The position numbers were made by a program, and so were the translations under genes. DNA of 64,000 nucleotides, taken from Hydrangea macrophylla (taxonomy: Eukaryota > Streptophyta > Magnoliopsida > Cornales > Hydrangeaceae). The stretch lies in contig CM066991.1 in the NCBI GenBank assembly GCA_033977485.1, positions 131,955,999-132,019,998 of the forward strand. The letters run 5' to 3'. How positions within the stretch are numbered: the stretch's first letter is position 1; every line of letters starts with the position of its first letter. The notes below the pieces were generated by a model. The model was not told the origin of the DNA and made no database searches. It was given only the letters and a program-made list of their open reading frames with translations. Of the stretch, positions 1 to 19,537 are shown piece by piece.

Positions 1-2629
1 GACTATCTCAGTCCTATGGTTCAAGTATATTGGCGACAACCTCAACTATCTACCCCGACTCAAATCCACAATATATGAGATCAGATTATAAAATTTTATC
101 AATAAATTTTCTTCCATCAAACCCTTCAAAAAAAAAAATGGCTCTTCCCATTATAAACTTTTATGCAATTATCACCATAACAACAACTCATTCCTTAACC
201 CTGACTTGTCAAGGGACAAAAATCAACATAGGTGAAAATCGATGATTTAGAAATAAAATAATACTTATAATATTTCTGATGCTTGTATTAGTAAGCTACT
301 AAAGATTTAAACATAAATCACAAGAAAATATTTAAATTGAAAGAACTTTTAATTATAAGGGATAGTGTTCTTTTTAAAATTTCAAGGTTAACTAAAGACT
401 ATTTGATCTTTCAAGAGAACATAATGACTATATTCAGAAAACCAGAGAACTACAAAAAAGATCTTATTTTTCTTTGAAAAGTAAAAAAAAATAATAATTT
501 TAGAAATCTAAGAGAAAAACTTTGAAATAAAATCCTTCCATAAAATTTTCTTCTTTAAGTTAGTTTTAAGGAAAATAAAGAAGTAGTAATAGTAGTTTGC
601 TCCCAAAATAAGTTTTCTTAGACCTTTCTTTCTTTCCTTTGTTTAAAGATTTTCAAAGTATTTACCAAAACTTAAAGTAAAAATTTGTAATTACCTAAAT
701 AACCCTTTTCTTGAAATGCTTTTAATTATAGAACAATCCACATCAATATTTGGGAGTTAGACAAAAATTTCAAAAGTTCTATAGTTTTATTTTATTTTTA
801 TTTTTTTCTCTTTACTTAAAATATATTTTTCCAAAATTGCAAACTTGCCCAAAATGTTTTCTGTTGATAACAAAGTTTGAAAGAAAACTAAATCCCCATA
901 TTTCTTTCTCACTTTTCATCAATAGACTTCATGCTTGAATCCACATCTCTCTAGCTACTTCATGAGAGGAAAATCATCAGAAACTTTATCTCAAAAAAAA
1001 TCATCTTTGATAAATATATAGATTATCAAAACTCAAAATGAGAATAATATACATGTATATAAAATTTTATACATATACATATATATTCAACTATATACAT
1101 ATATATATATATACGGCTATATATACATTGCCATATATATATGTTCGGCCCATATGTAAATCTTATTCCTCATAAAAATTTAATTTCTAACCACAAGAAC
1201 TTTCAAGAAAATTTCCCTTCATGGATACATGCATATAACCGAATATATATACATATGTATATGATATGTTCAAGGGTCTATAATACCCACTGGAATGTGG
1301 ACACCCAAAGTGAGGGCTTTCCCAAAAGTTGTTCAATCAAAGCTTATAATTTATCTAGGACCAATAGTTTTAAGGTTAGGACAAAATCCAAGGTCATGTG
1401 CATATATACTTCTATATAGTCACTGGAACACCAAAATTTGGGGACCACTTCTATCATTGGAATTCTATATAATACTTAGAATATAGAGTGCTCACCCTTA
1501 AAGCTTGGTTAAGTTGGGAAGATTTTGAGAGTACTTGGATCTTCTAATCGTGCTCCTGGAAGTATGTTTCCCAACTGAGCTTTAGCTTCAAAAAAAAAAA
1601 AAAAAAAAACAGTGTGTGTGTGTGTGTGTTTCGGCAGAGAGAGAGAGAGTAGTTGGTGTGAGAAAAATGTTTCCCAACCTTCTCATTTTATACACAAACC
1701 AAGTCTCAATATGGTACACCACATTTACTACACTATAATCATCATATTCCTTCCTTAAATGACCATTGTTCTTAGGTTGTACTAATGCTATAAATGGAGC
1801 CTTGTGGGTTTCCTTCGGCATAGAGAGAGGGAGATGCAAGTGTGAGAGTTAAAGCTTGCACATGGCATTTGTACTAGCAAATTTAAATGCTATAGAGAGA
1901 GAGAGCTGGGGAGAGATTCATGTATGTATCTTCCTCAGGTCAACTCATCATTGAATTCTTGATGTACTGCACATATAAAAAGTGCAAGTGGTAGAGTGTA
2001 TGGGTGTGTGGCCGTGGGAAATGGAAAGGAGAGGGAGGGAATAGCTTGGTGTGAGATACTTCCATTAATTCCCATGTGTCACCATCATTCCTATACATAA
2101 CTACTCCGATCACATCCAATATAAATGCACCAAGATTTCTTATATATGTGTATAGGTGGCCGGGTATGTGTGTATAGCTGTTTTGTGATGAGAGGGGGAA
2201 ATGAATGTTGGCTCATTGTACGCACCACTGAGATACACATATCTCCTTTATTTCTTATCTCATTAATATTGTTCATTTTTATCTACAGTCTATTGATAAC
2301 TTTAACTTAACCAGTTTGACTATAATTTGTTTATGCCCATTGAACGGTCTAACCCCAAAACCTGTATAAGCATACTGTGATAAGGAACACCTGTAAAACA
2401 AAAAGACTGTTATCCGCTAAAAATATTTGCAAATTCTAATCATATTATTTAAAGGTGAAATTAAAATAGCGGTTGTTACAGTTTTAGTTCCATTTCGTAT
2501 AGTTAAGGACCAATTACTTGACTTTTAAGATAGATGTTGCTTCAATTTCACTTGTCTTATTGTTGATGATGGTAGTTGTCTTGTGCATACAATATATCTT
2601 ACCAACTTAGTGAATTTTTTTCTTGCCAG
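1..2629. other. AT-rich non-coding stretch, probable intron or 5' flank of the mannosidase gene
   Basis: No convincing coding exon is visible. The first recognisable mannosidase exon starts at 2630 in codon phase 0 after a splice acceptor, and the roughly 100 upstream residues expected for the family (cytosolic tail, signal anchor, first catalytic helices) were not found here. The stretch is therefore likely part of a long intron. It holds an (AT)n run near 1086-1114, a poly(A)/(TG)n/(GA)n patch at 1590-1650 and further GA runs near 1893-1905. I see no RNA gene. Confidence 0.5.
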
Positions 2630-8465
<5,836 letters not shown>

Positions 8466-10087
8466 TCATTATTTAAACTTCTTTTGAAGAATGACAACTA
8501 TACCAAGAGTTGAAGAGTCCATATATTGCTTGAAAAGATTAGGGCTCGTGATAATATGTTGTCCAGGTCAAGAGACAATGCACCTCGACCCATCCCACAT
8601 TATATTGTGGCTTGTAGTTAAACCTAGGGGTCTCCCACATTTTGATTTGATGTAATGGATGTGTAACATAGAATGTAGGAGGTTCGTTGTTGTCGTGCTA
8701 TTATTTCCTTGAGAAATGTACCCTTTTTTTTGGCTGACCACTTGTATTTTCATAAAAAGCAATTTTATCAATAAGCCCTCTACTTTTTTGGTTGCTTTGC
8801 AACTCGTGAAGTTTGGAAGAGATCATTACGATGCAATTACATCATATGGCTCAATTTCTTAAGTTTAAGCTGCATTTAAAGATTATTAGAGGGTGTTAGA
8901 CAATAGCTCCTGGAGATCACTAGTTATTGTGGAACTCTAAAAACTATAATGAAAATTGTTTGGCAAACCAGAATCTACTTTTAAATCCTATTTACATCAA
9001 TGTCAATCGCAGCAATTGCCATTGAACAAAAGCTAACTTGGACTACTTCAAGTCAAAAGCAGTTTTTTTGGCGATTGAATTGCAAGAAGCAGAAATTGTG
9101 CCAAACAGACTGTCTTCTCTCCATTTGGTTGCTGAGTGATATATGCTTTTGAGACTTTGACCCACTGGACTGGAAAAGCTACTCGTTGAATGCCTTTCAT
9201 GGGTGAGTCTATGCATGTCAAATTGTTCAGAAGCTGTGCTTATGATTACCCAAAAGTTGCTGCTGTAATGTGAAACTCTTCTTTCACAGCTTGAAGAAGG
9301 ATATGATGTAGTACCAATGCGCTTACCAGTTGCCATGAATCCACAGAATTTGGAAGTCCAAACCATATATGATCCTAACGAAGGTTAAAAAATAAAAAAA
9401 CATTGGGGGGGGGGGGGGGGGGGGGGGGGTTAAGTGGTCAACCAAACCATATTATGTGGAGAGCAAACCTGACCTGTGCGTGCTTACTCGTAGTCATAGA
9501 CTCATAGGTGATCTCTATTTTTGAACCCAACCATGCACTAAAAGTAAAACATCTAACAAGGATAGGATTGTTCGTTTGATACAAAAATTTTCTTTTAGAA
9601 GACTGAGAAGTAGAAAATCCCTTACAAAGTGATCTCTGCATCGTTTGTTCAAAAACCAAGGCACACACAATCAGCAATGTAACAATACTCTCGTCCCCCT
9701 GTATGTCAAGAAACCATCCTTCAACCAAAAATTTGTTAATAAAGTCTTTCAAGAATGGTTTTTGCTAATTCCACAATTCCATACTGTACATGACGTATCT
9801 GGTTAAACAAATGCTTCGGAGTTCAATTAATGATTGAACAAATATCACCTTACAATTTTACACACCCCAAAAAAACATTGCCCTCCATAAATGTCCAAGG
9901 AATTCGTTACATAAAAATTAACAATAATAATCGATCACACATCCCCACTATTAACATATACAGTTCGCACTGTAGACTGGCTTAGTGTTGACACCTTCCA
10001 TATGTGACATATCTCGAAAGATTTAAAATACAATTTGTATAAGAAAAAAGAAATGCAAAATTACCGCTAACAATGAGTACCTATGGA
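8466..10087. other. Intergenic space between two convergent genes, with a G run
   Basis: It holds the 3' UTRs of the mannosidase (+) and the metal transporter (-). A run of about 26 G lies at 9404-9429. A small open stretch at 9293-9388 (+) follows a good acceptor and reads about 31 residues to a stop, but I do not recognise it and it does not join the last mannosidase exon in frame. It may be a spliced 3' UTR exon or chance. Nothing else coding is seen. Confidence 0.5.
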
Positions 10088-13000
10088 TCACAACGGAACA
10101 ATGGGATTGTGGGCCTCAATATCAACATGCCGAATACCGGGCACAATGTCCTGGATTTCCTTTTCCAGCCTATCAACTTCACTCCCGAGAGCTGTAACCA
10201 CTTCTTCACCTGTCATGAATAAAACAAATCAGTTTCTTATCATGTAGTAACCACAGTTCAGTCTAAACATCAGTCAATTATGACGATACATACCATAGTT
10301 TGACATGATCTTCAGCAATGCAGTGTCATCCTTCTGGTTTGAAGCTTCTCGAAACTGCGTATAGGATGATAATCATTAGTGACAAAAAGATATACATGCA
10401 TGATAAAAGCATGGGCATGCACAAAAAGACAACTCGTATTGTAAAGCCCCTACATGACATACTTCTTTTTTGTTGTGTTGGGGTGTAAAGACAGTAAAGG
10501 GGGATGGTGAATGAGGGCTTCCTTTCCCAAAAAAAATGGACATAAGTCACTGTTCAAAGACTGACCAGATCCATTATGATTACCCAAGAGAAGAAAATAA
10601 TAGTAAATATTCACACACAAAAAAAAAAAAACATGACAAGAGCATAAAAGCAAAGATTAACAGGTCCCTGGAGCTTAGGACTGGGGTCCATATCATGACT
10701 ATGACTTATGGCAAAACATGAATAAACAACTCTGGTTTTTTTTTATTTTTAATGGTTTGGTTCGTATGACCACCACCATAGAGAAAAATCCCTTATGACA
10801 ATGCTACAAATATTGTTGTTCCAGCAAAATATTGAGCTCAATTAGGAAGGGGGGCCTCTTATGCAAGGAAATGCACTGATGATATAGGCAATTACTGACC
10901 TATCAGGTGAATTAGGAAGGCATGCCAGACAGGGCATTATGTCTTTCAACTATGGCCAGTGAAGAAGTTCCTATAGCTTATAGAACGGAACTACAGGATT
11001 CCATTGCCACATAAAAACCAAAATCAAAACAACTAAGAGAAACATAGGAAAGATAATTATGATAATAACCTGTCTAGCCCACTCTATGCGTCCAGTCCGG
11101 TTTAAATAATTCTGCACCAGCACCACACCATTGAAATCTGCTACAAAAAAGCTTTATCAAGTTGCATAAAGGTCCTATCAACAAAAAATAACTGGAAGAC
11201 TGTCTACATTGGGATTCCCGTGGAAGTATCTAATCCCCTAAAGCTCTCTCTGTTGTTTTTTGTTACCCATTCCCTGTTTGTGGAGAAGTTCCAATTGTTT
11301 TCCAATCGCAGCCATCACTAGGACAAGATTTCTAAATCGAGGTGTTCCTGTTGGTAACATTTGAAAATCTCCAATGATACGTTTGATATATGTACTGGAA
11401 TGACTTAGAAACTTATTACTTCGGAAAGCATTGGTGTGTCTATGTTGAGATCCATCATTGCCTTTCTACAAGTAATATTTAGTCCTTTGTACTAAAGGGA
11501 TGCTTGTGGATCAGTCTGACATGGAACACTTCTCAAGCATGAAACTTATTTGACCAATGGCCTAGATTTAGAAATCTTATCTAGTGATGGCTTGAGATTG
11601 GAAAACAATTGAAACTTCGCTGCAACTAGGAAAAAGGAACCAAAAAGAAACATATAAAAATCATGGCTTAACCAATGTGCCTATTTGCAACAAGGGATAT
11701 GAAGTACATCATGGAAGATCAAAATGTAAAAAGAATAGGTATCATCACTAAATGAAAAAGCACTAATTATTTTTGTGGTCAACATGCGAACATTATTTAC
11801 GTTAACAATAGGAGATTTTGAGATTTTCAAAGGTTGATGGGAATATCTATTGATACTCCTTAATATAACATATCAAGGTAACCAACATGTTGACAAAAAT
11901 TAATAATCCTAAATCCATGAAATCAAGAAAGAATAGTATATGATAGAAAGGACCACCTATTTCTGCCTTAAATCTGAAAAAGCCAGGTCCGATCACCTCA
12001 CTTTTGCAATCGTATATAGCATCTACAACCTGCCACAAAGAGTTCATATCTGTCAAACTAGATTATTACCGAGTTATGGGAGGGGAATTATCTAATACGA
12101 ATTGTACCGGGTCATTTTTCAAAAAATTGAGAACCCTTTCCATATCGTGATCATCAATTGCTCTACCAATCAACGCATGACGATTCCTCTGGATGAGAAA
12201 AATAGCCACCTGCATTAAAATCCATCAGCAAGATAAGCCAAAGAAAAACCTTAAAGGTAGTTCACAGAATCACTAAGGATTTTAGTTCTTTTTCAACCAA
12301 TTTAGAATAGTTCGTCAACAATGAATTATATTAACACCTATAGGAACTTATTCCTTCCTCCCCTCCTAAACTCCTAGGAGCAAGGAACCAAGGACACACT
12401 CAGCCTCAAATGGAAGAAAAGAACTACAAGCACACTGATTCTTGACATATAATTTCTAACCCGGGAATACAAATGGAACGGACACTGCCATTCACATAGT
12501 AACATCGACCCAATAAACCTATCACGTGGCTCGCACATCTAGGATGTGGTTTGGCTTCTAAAAGTAAACCCAGACAAATGGAAAACCAAAATTGTTCTCA
12601 AAATAATGCGATTAACTTGACCTATCTTTGTTATTCATCATCAAATAAAATGTACCAAAACTAGTGATCAGCTAAAAGTAACACACTGAGATCCAAACTC
12701 AGATCATGTATGTAGCAAAATAACATGCCTTCAAACGTCAATGAGAAACACTAGGAAAATCGAGCAGCATAGTTTTTGGAAGGCAAGCCTAGCACTGAAG
12801 GCAACGGAATCTGTTGGCAAGTTGGCAAGTATTTGCACCAATTCACTTGGGAATCATGAGAGTAACAGATACTATTAATATAAAATTTAGAGAAAGAAGT
12901 ACTAGCAAATCATGTACCAGTCCAAGAAGGTTTCCAACTACAATTGAACCAATGGGATCATAAATTGCATTCCCTGTTGTATTCACAGCAACCAACGATG

Positions 13001-13819
13001 CAGCAGCAATAAGAAGGCCAGTAACTGCAGCACCGTCCTGCGCATTGAACATAACTTTAAGGGGCATCAACAAAGACAGTGGACACAGTAATGTTGTAAG
13101 AGAAGTTTATGAGGTTGATTCAACATGAAAGGTGCAAAATTTTTTTAACACCCATTACAACTAAGAATTTACACGTTAAAAAAATCAGATGACTATCAAT
13201 TAATGTGAATTGGGATACTTACCAAATTTATCTGATAAACACTTATTTTCTATACTAATGAGTCAACTATGCAAGGCATTTCCAATTTTCATTAGATTAT
13301 AGGTTTGCAGCTATCATGCCAAATGAATGCAAATCATATAGCTTTCGTGAAAACTGAATTCAATGTTTATGTGCATGGTTGTCAAATCGGGATTCGTATT
13401 GTGAATCAAAATGATACATGTGAATCGAATCGGGATTTGTGAATTGTGAAACGTAAGATTCAGTAACAAATTAGAAAAACCTATAAACATATCCTTTTTC
13501 TTTTCTAGGCTTGTACAAACATATACTTTTTTTGCTAGGCTTGTATAATCATCTCCTAAGTGGTTTAAAGAGGGTTGTAAATCAATTTTTTTTTTACAAA
13601 AAAAAAAAGGGTTAATTGCAAAAACACCCCCTCAACTATGACCCGTTTTTTAGTACACCCCCGGATTTAAAAAAGTGAACAACTTCACCCCCTCAACTAT
13701 CAATATTTATTTAGTCTCAAACGCCGTTAACGGATGTATTAAAATGTCGCATATACCCTTGGTCTGAATTGCAAAAACACCCCCTGATCTAAAAAAAAGT
13801 GAACAACTTCATCTCCCCC

Positions 13820-13896
<77 letters not shown>

Positions 13897-14348
13897 CCCA
13901 ACCCCACTTAATTGAAACCAAATTTACAACACCAACTACGCATCAACAACTCAATCTCCAAACCCTTTCTCCCTGGGGATGTTTATCAGGGTGAGTTTCA
14001 TAAATGGGAAGTACTCTAGAAGTCGGGTTTACTGCTATCATTTGAGAGAAAATTCGGAGAAGAGATTGAGAATTGCAAAATCCGGTGTTCGGTGGTGGTG
14101 ATTTGGTGATGATTTTGGGTATGGGTGGTGGTGATTGGATGGTGTAGTGGTGATTTGGTGATGATTTTGGGTGTGGGTGGTGGTGATTGGGTAGTCATTG
14201 GGTGGGGCACTGGTAGTGACTAGATGGTGTGGTGGTTATTGGATGGTGCAATGGTGATTGATGGTGTCCGGTGGTGATTGGTGGTTGTCGTGGTGGTGTG
14301 GGGCAAAGGAATGAGAGAGAGGGAGAGGGGAGTGTGAGAAATCAGGGT

Positions 14349-14403
<55 letters not shown>

Positions 14404-17400
14404 AAACCCATTTTGGGCACAAAGGGTAAAAAGTGTCCATTTTTTCTCTCACGTGATGGGCACATGCCCATTTTCTTTTGCAAACAAACGGAGGGGATCA
14501 ACTTGTCGAGTAGAACAAACGGAGGGGGTCAATTTGTCGGAAAAAATAGTTCAGGGAAGCGAGTTGAAAACGGGTCATAGTTGAGGGGTGTTTTTGGAAT
14601 TAACCCAAAAAAAAAATTCAAAAAATTAAGTTTTGTGCCTACGTGAATCTTAAGAATCGCGAATCAAATTGTACGAATCACTTGTGAATCGTAGCATTCG
14701 CCTTCGATTCTTGTATATCTTTGATTCGTATCGTTGTCATGGTGAATCGATACGAATCGAACGCGAATCGTACAATTCTGCTAACAGGGCTTATGTGTTT
14801 AATGCCTCACCTTTAGATCAAGTATATCTTGTAAACTTACATTATATTGAACTTCGTTATGGATCTCGCCCCTATTGCAGGATCTTTCTTTCATAGCTCA
14901 AAAAGTGAGGATCCGAAGTAATTCTATATTCCTTTTCATTTGGATTGTAGGGCAGCTAAAAGACCCTATACAACAAACCCAACTCCAGCCGTTTGAATGC
15001 ATCCCATGCACATGCTAGCCATTTTCAGCTCATACATATCTTTTCTCACATCATAGTTAGCGAGTTCTACTCTTAAATCATCATCACTAGTTAAACTACA
15101 ATAGGAGAATTGAGTAAGGCTCTCACTTCTGTCATGACAGCAACAGATGTGGGATCATGACCACGCCAGACAAAGTCTCTCACTGTCATTCCTTCTGCAG
15201 CGGCACCTTTTCTGACAGCATGTATGGCCACAACAAGAGAAGCACCTAGAGAAATTTGAGAGTTATATCCGAAAAGAAACCACAAAAATAAATGCCATAA
15301 GTGAAGGAATATCATAAGATTCATAACAAGCCAGCAGCTAAAAGTTACAGTGCAATCGCACATACCTTCAATAAGGAAAGAACCACCAATTACCAAAGCT
15401 GCATACTGAATGTTTTCAGGGGGCTGAAGCAACATATATATAATCAATGATATACCTCAACTGATTATGAGAAGGCAACAGGGGAGCAGCAAATTTTTAA
15501 ATAAGAAAATGTAGTACATTTTAAACTTGAGATTCAATTGGTTGATTACCTGTGAAGTCCACAAGTTTTGAACCCCATGAACAATTGTGGCACCAGAACC
15601 AAGACAGAATATGCCAACAGCAGATATCAAAGACCATACAAATCTTTCTTTGGAGTAACCATAACTGAAAGATTAAAAAGAAATGGATTTAGAATGTCAA
15701 TAAAACCATATGTACGTTTATATATGAATATATGATTGAGTGCATGCTGCCAAATATGCTTGTAAATATCATAATATATAAAGCACCCCAGCTACCCGAT
15801 GCTATAGTGGTGGCAGTTATGCAGCAATGTATTTGTTTACCAAGTGACGTTTCATTTCCTTACTCTCACTCAGAAAGTAACCAATTTGATTGACCCAGTT
15901 AAATTAAAATGAGGGGACGACGTCGTGATTGAGATTTGAAATACAGAAAACAGAGGGAAAAAATGAATATGCATAGCAGTAATCGTTCAGCATCAAATAA
16001 GATTTTGATCCTGTAAATTAGGAGGTTTTCAAAGGAAAGCATGAATTCGTATATCTGATGTCTAGACACAATTAAATTCATATATAAGCGACTTAAGGTG
16101 GGAATCAGTTATTAATGCTGATTTTTATTACATGCATACGAGACAGAAATATCACTTCACAACAATGGGAAAATATGGTTTATAGTATGAAGCACTCACG
16201 GGTGGAGAGCATCTGGGGCACGCTTTGAACTACTCAAACCATAAGCAAGAAGCGCCTACAATGTCAACATGGATTAGAACATCTACGTTAATTGATAGAT
16301 TAAGTTAACTTAAGAAGTGAGGACACAAATTCAGTTCAAGGCAGAAGGAAATCGAGCACAATGTGATTGCAGGAGGAAGATGAACAGTGAGATCAACAGA
16401 AGAGTGCACCTACCTGGTTTGCAAAATCTGCAACAGAATGGATGACTTCAGCCAGCATTACATGGCTTGAGGTGCCTAACCAGACCCCAAACTTGAGCGA
16501 AAAGACAAGGAAGTTGCACCATAATGCTGTTGTGACCGCTCGCTGGCTAGAATAAGAATCTAGGTGAGAAAAAAAAAATGATCCATTGGGGAATACAAAG
16601 ATAAATTATTCACTAACTATATTATCTACTAGTAAAATGAAGCCCTCTCCAGATAAAAATGTCAAGCAAGAAGGTTAATAAAAAGTGCCAGGCACAAGCA
16701 TATACACAGAGAACATATATCCATATATACATATCAAAAATCAATATATCTAGGTAAATGTATTCCAAATTCAATTTGATTGTTAACCCATAATGCAGCC
16801 TACTTACAAAATTGTTCTTGAGAGGAATATGCTTCCGTTAAGCTCTACCTACTCCCTCTCCTAGTAGGATGCCAAGGAAATCAAACATTCCCTGCTACCT
16901 GCTTCAATCTCAGCAACTAGCTCGGTCTCTCTAAGGAACTTTTTGTTTGTGTGTGTGTGTGTGTGTGTGTGATGAAGAGAGATTTGGTTTGTTAAAAAAA
17001 TCCAATCCAATGCTCAGAGAAAAGCATTGAACCCCTAATCCTGTAACTTTGAACTCATGCTCACAATGCTATATTGGCCTTTCATGGGGAAAGAAAAAGA
17101 GAGAAAAAAAAAATCACGACTTGTAACTGAATCAATAAGGTATACAAACATTGTACTTCAATTTTTATAGCCTAAAATCAGTATAAAGTCGAATCTATAA
17201 CAAAGCATAATTTCAACAGAAAAGGGGAAACACAGATTACCTATGATCATCAGCTTCTTCTAACTTCTTTATTTGTTTAGGTCTAGTGAAAAAATCTGCA
17301 AAAAGTAAATAAAGCCAGATACAGTGTTACATCATCAATTTATATATATATATATATATATATACACTGATACACACACAGCTGTGACTTTTGTGTAGTA

Positions 17401-17854
17401 GTTAGTGGTTATATATATAGGGAGTATAATGGAAGTGCTTACTGCGGTGGAAAGAGTAGAGATGATGATTATTAGAACGAAGAAGATGAAGTTCAGATAA
17501 TGAAATGGGTGGTTGTTGCGAATAATTTACAGAGGGAATACTACTACTAGTTCGCAACGCGAGTGTGGAAATTAAGGACCTTCGGCCACCACAGAAATGA
17601 GTATTATTGGAATGACATTGAAGTGGAGGCCTAGTAGAATCGTCGTCAGTAACATTCTTCTTCTTCTTCTTGAGAAGCAGCAGCTGCTCCTCGGAAGAAT
17701 CAAGTGTTTCGGAATCGGAAAATTGAGAAGGCAAATTGGAGCGAGGAGAGAGAGTTGATTGAGATCGGGAGGTGGAGTAGAAATCGGGAAGGCGAGCGAG
17801 GAAGCGAGAGGCTCTCATCAATGGCTTGACGATGATCTTCTTCCTCTGCAGCAT
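10088..17854 (-). CDS. MTPC4: Cation diffusion facilitator, metal tolerance protein C4/MTP7 type, 13 exons
   Basis: A CDF-family divalent-metal transporter of the group related to animal SLC30A9/ZnT9. Exons in coding order: 17443-17854, 17241-17295, 16414-16546, 16200-16255, 15550-15664, 15366-15423, 15127-15245, 12918-13037, 12108-12209, 11957-12029, 11070-11137, 10294-10354 and 10088-10209. They total 498 codons, in frame, with GT-AG borders. The first exon is Arg/Ser/Leu-rich (start MLQRKKIIVKPLMRASRFLA), consistent with an organellar, probably mitochondrial, presequence. A start at Met 17818 is also possible. The motif HSVAD (HxxxD) is in an early membrane span. The later span has TEDGAAVTG instead of a second HxxxD, as I recall for this clade. 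The C-terminal cytosolic domain runs from about NDPVVDAIYD to VDIEAHNPIVPL. Metal specificity cannot be read from the sequence. The 2.1-kb intron 7 holds nested transposons. Confidence 0.92.
13812..13893. repeat. Long C homopolymer followed by (TC)n
   Basis: A near-uninterrupted run of about 40 C runs into (TC)n inside the nested MULE. Such runs can form i-motif/G-quadruplex structures and are prone to length error in sequencing, so the exact length is doubtful. Confidence 0.9.
14344..14401. repeat. (GA)n microsatellite
   Basis: An uninterrupted GA tract inside the MULE, roughly mirroring the (TC)n tract near its other end. Confidence 0.9.
16948..16971. repeat. (GT)n microsatellite in transporter intron 2
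   Basis: A simple dinucleotide tract in the intron between exons 2 and 3 of the MTPC4-type gene. Confidence 0.9.
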
Positions 17855-18470
17855 TACTAGCTCATCGAAACCAGCATTTCCGAGGAACAAGAACAAGGAG
17901 ACAGATACAGATACAGAGTGATGAGAGTGTTGAGAATAGTTATTAGGGTTTTGATGTGGGTTTGAGTAGGGACTCAAGGTGTAGTGTTTTTCTTTGTTAC
18001 TCCTATTTTGGGTCCGAAGAGAATAAGGTAGTAGTGTTAAAACGTTCATTGCGAGCCCCCCGAGGTGTAGGTTTGGTTTTGGTTTTGGTTTGGTTTTGTT
18101 GATTTGAATTTGATGATCATCATCGATCCATTGGAGGTGGGTTTAGGGTGAGATGTGTTAGCACCATATAATTCCTCTAAAGTCACCCTTTTTGCTATAT
18201 AAGTCATTTCATACTGTTTGAGAAGTTATTCAATGGTCTTAACACCGTGGTGCTCCCAATCAGTAGAGGACTGCTATCTAGTAAAGTAGTTCAACTTTTA
18301 AGAGAATTTTTTTTTTTTTTTTTTTTTTCTTTTTTACTTTGATCACATGGTACTCTGCTACTGGTCGACACCACCATGTGATTGTGGCATATATGGTCTT
18401 GGAATATTTTCTCCTACTGTTTGGTCTACTATTTTTATTTTATTTTTGTCTTAGATAATGACTCGCACAC
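17855..18470. other. 5' flank of the metal transporter gene
   Basis: The reading frame of exon 1 stays open upstream of the chosen start to about 18049, so the 5' UTR or a longer N-terminus lies here. A (GGTTTT)n-like patch is at 18070-18098 and a T run at 18309-18329. I see no clear TATA box at a persuasive distance. Confidence 0.4.
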
Positions 18471-18474
18471 ACAC

Positions 18475-18650
18475 TTTCACCGTAGACACACACAAATGGG
18501 ACTGGAGAACAAACCACATGAGAGCAGGGAGGGGGGCCAAAGGCCCACAAAGCCTCACAAGTAGGACCCCTCCCCATAGGGAGAGTCGAAGCACCCCCCT
18601 CTCAAAGAGAAGTGAGAGTGCTTACCATTGGGCAAAGAAGGTTTACAGAA
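18475..18650 (-). mobile_element. Candidate tRNA-derived SINE
   Basis: On the minus strand the segment starts near 18650 with GCCCAATGGTAAGCACTCTC, which resembles a tRNA A box. About 35 bp later comes GGTGCTTCGACTCTCC, which resembles a B box (GGTTCGANTCC). The spacing fits a pol III internal promoter. It continues about 110 bp with a GC-rich body. No folded tRNA or target duplication was established, so this is a likely SINE relic only. Confidence 0.45.
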
Positions 18651-19537
18651 GAAGCCAAAATGGAGCTCCAGTTGGGAGCAATTGTGAACCAGGCTGACCA
18701 GAATCCCATGTTATCAAGTTTTAAAATGCTTGTACATGTGTATTCCCCCATTTTTGCATGTTCAAGTTTTTTAATAGATTTCTATTTGGCATGCATAAAA
18801 TTGGCTTACGAGTCTTGTATCATTTTTTGACTGACTTTTATGAAATAGGAACATTGACACGATTGAAAATGTGTTCTCCTAAGAGTACGTCTAAGTATAG
18901 ACGGCCGCATCGAGTAATAATCGGTAAGACCGAGTCGTATTTCCAAGGAACGGAAAATTAGGGACAGGGAAATCTAGATCGAATCCTAAAGGAAAAAAAA
19001 AAAGATGATTTCTTTAAGGATGGGGGTTTCTAATGATCCTACTGAATTCGAGATTAGACTTTAATGAATTAAAGTAAAGCAATAACTTAATTAAATAGAA
19101 ACAAGCAATGTAATTTTTTAGTTATAACTGAAAAAGATGTTGGGAATATGTGAATTCGCATTGTACCAACCACTACCATAACTTATCACTAGCGTACAAC
19201 TAGGGTTTAATCCTTTAGTATTCCTTATTTCTCTAAGAGGTTAAGCGAAGCAATCTAGATACTAAATATGTTAATTTTAACATAACTAGTAATTGGATTC
19301 CTTTACTTACTATGAAAGACTGAAATAAAAGCTAATTAAAACTATGAACTATAACTAACAAATCGAGTATAGGATATTCAATGTGTTCGTCATAAGTGTT
19401 CATTGAGTTAATTAGCCAAAAGAGCTTTATATTCCAAAATCAATTTTCAATTTGAATTTAAAAGATCGCTTTGGATTTGGTTTCTGAAATAAAAGTTACT
19501 GAAATACAAAAAGGATTCTGCCCAAGGCATGAGCATA

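Larger units (their letters stand above)
13609..14606. mobile_element. Mutator-like (MULE) non-autonomous element nested in the hAT-like element
   Basis: A 998-bp element with terminal inverted repeats of about 40 bp. The left end begins GGGTTAATTGCAAAAACACC, and the right end is its near-complement, ending GGAATTAACCC. It is flanked on both sides by at least nine A, compatible with a 9-bp target duplication. The interior holds a C run, two (TC/GA)n tracts and a GGTGGTGATTGG-type minisatellite (about 14090-14290). No coding region is recognised. Confidence 0.75.
13374..14789. mobile_element. hAT-like non-autonomous element in transporter intron 7, interrupted by a MULE
   Basis: Both flanks of the inner element are rich in GATTCG/CGAATC words (13380-13460 and 14645-14775), which pair across it. 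The outer ends read CATGGTTGTC and GCTAACAGGG. They are bordered by TTTATGTG (13366-13373) and CTTATGTG (14790-14797), an 8-bp duplication with one mismatch, the size produced by hAT elements. No transposase is present. The insertion lies in an intron and leaves the exons intact. Confidence 0.65.

Noticed and set aside
1141..1419. Open frame of 92 codons upstream of the mannosidase, checked as its missing N-terminus
   Set aside because: The translation lacks the expected signal anchor and the HAW/YEKYAWG-like helix of GH47 enzymes, and the frame is full of AT-rich filler.
9293..9388. Extra mannosidase exon reading LEEGYDVVPMRLPV
   Set aside because: Joining it to the last exon through the GTAATG donor gives an immediate TGA, so it cannot extend the protein in that frame.
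17402..18049. Long 215-codon frame taken as one intact ORF
   Set aside because: Only 17443-17854 fits as exon 1. The 3' part past 17443 is intron, and the upstream part is low-complexity His/Ser/Asn-rich sequence, more likely leader.
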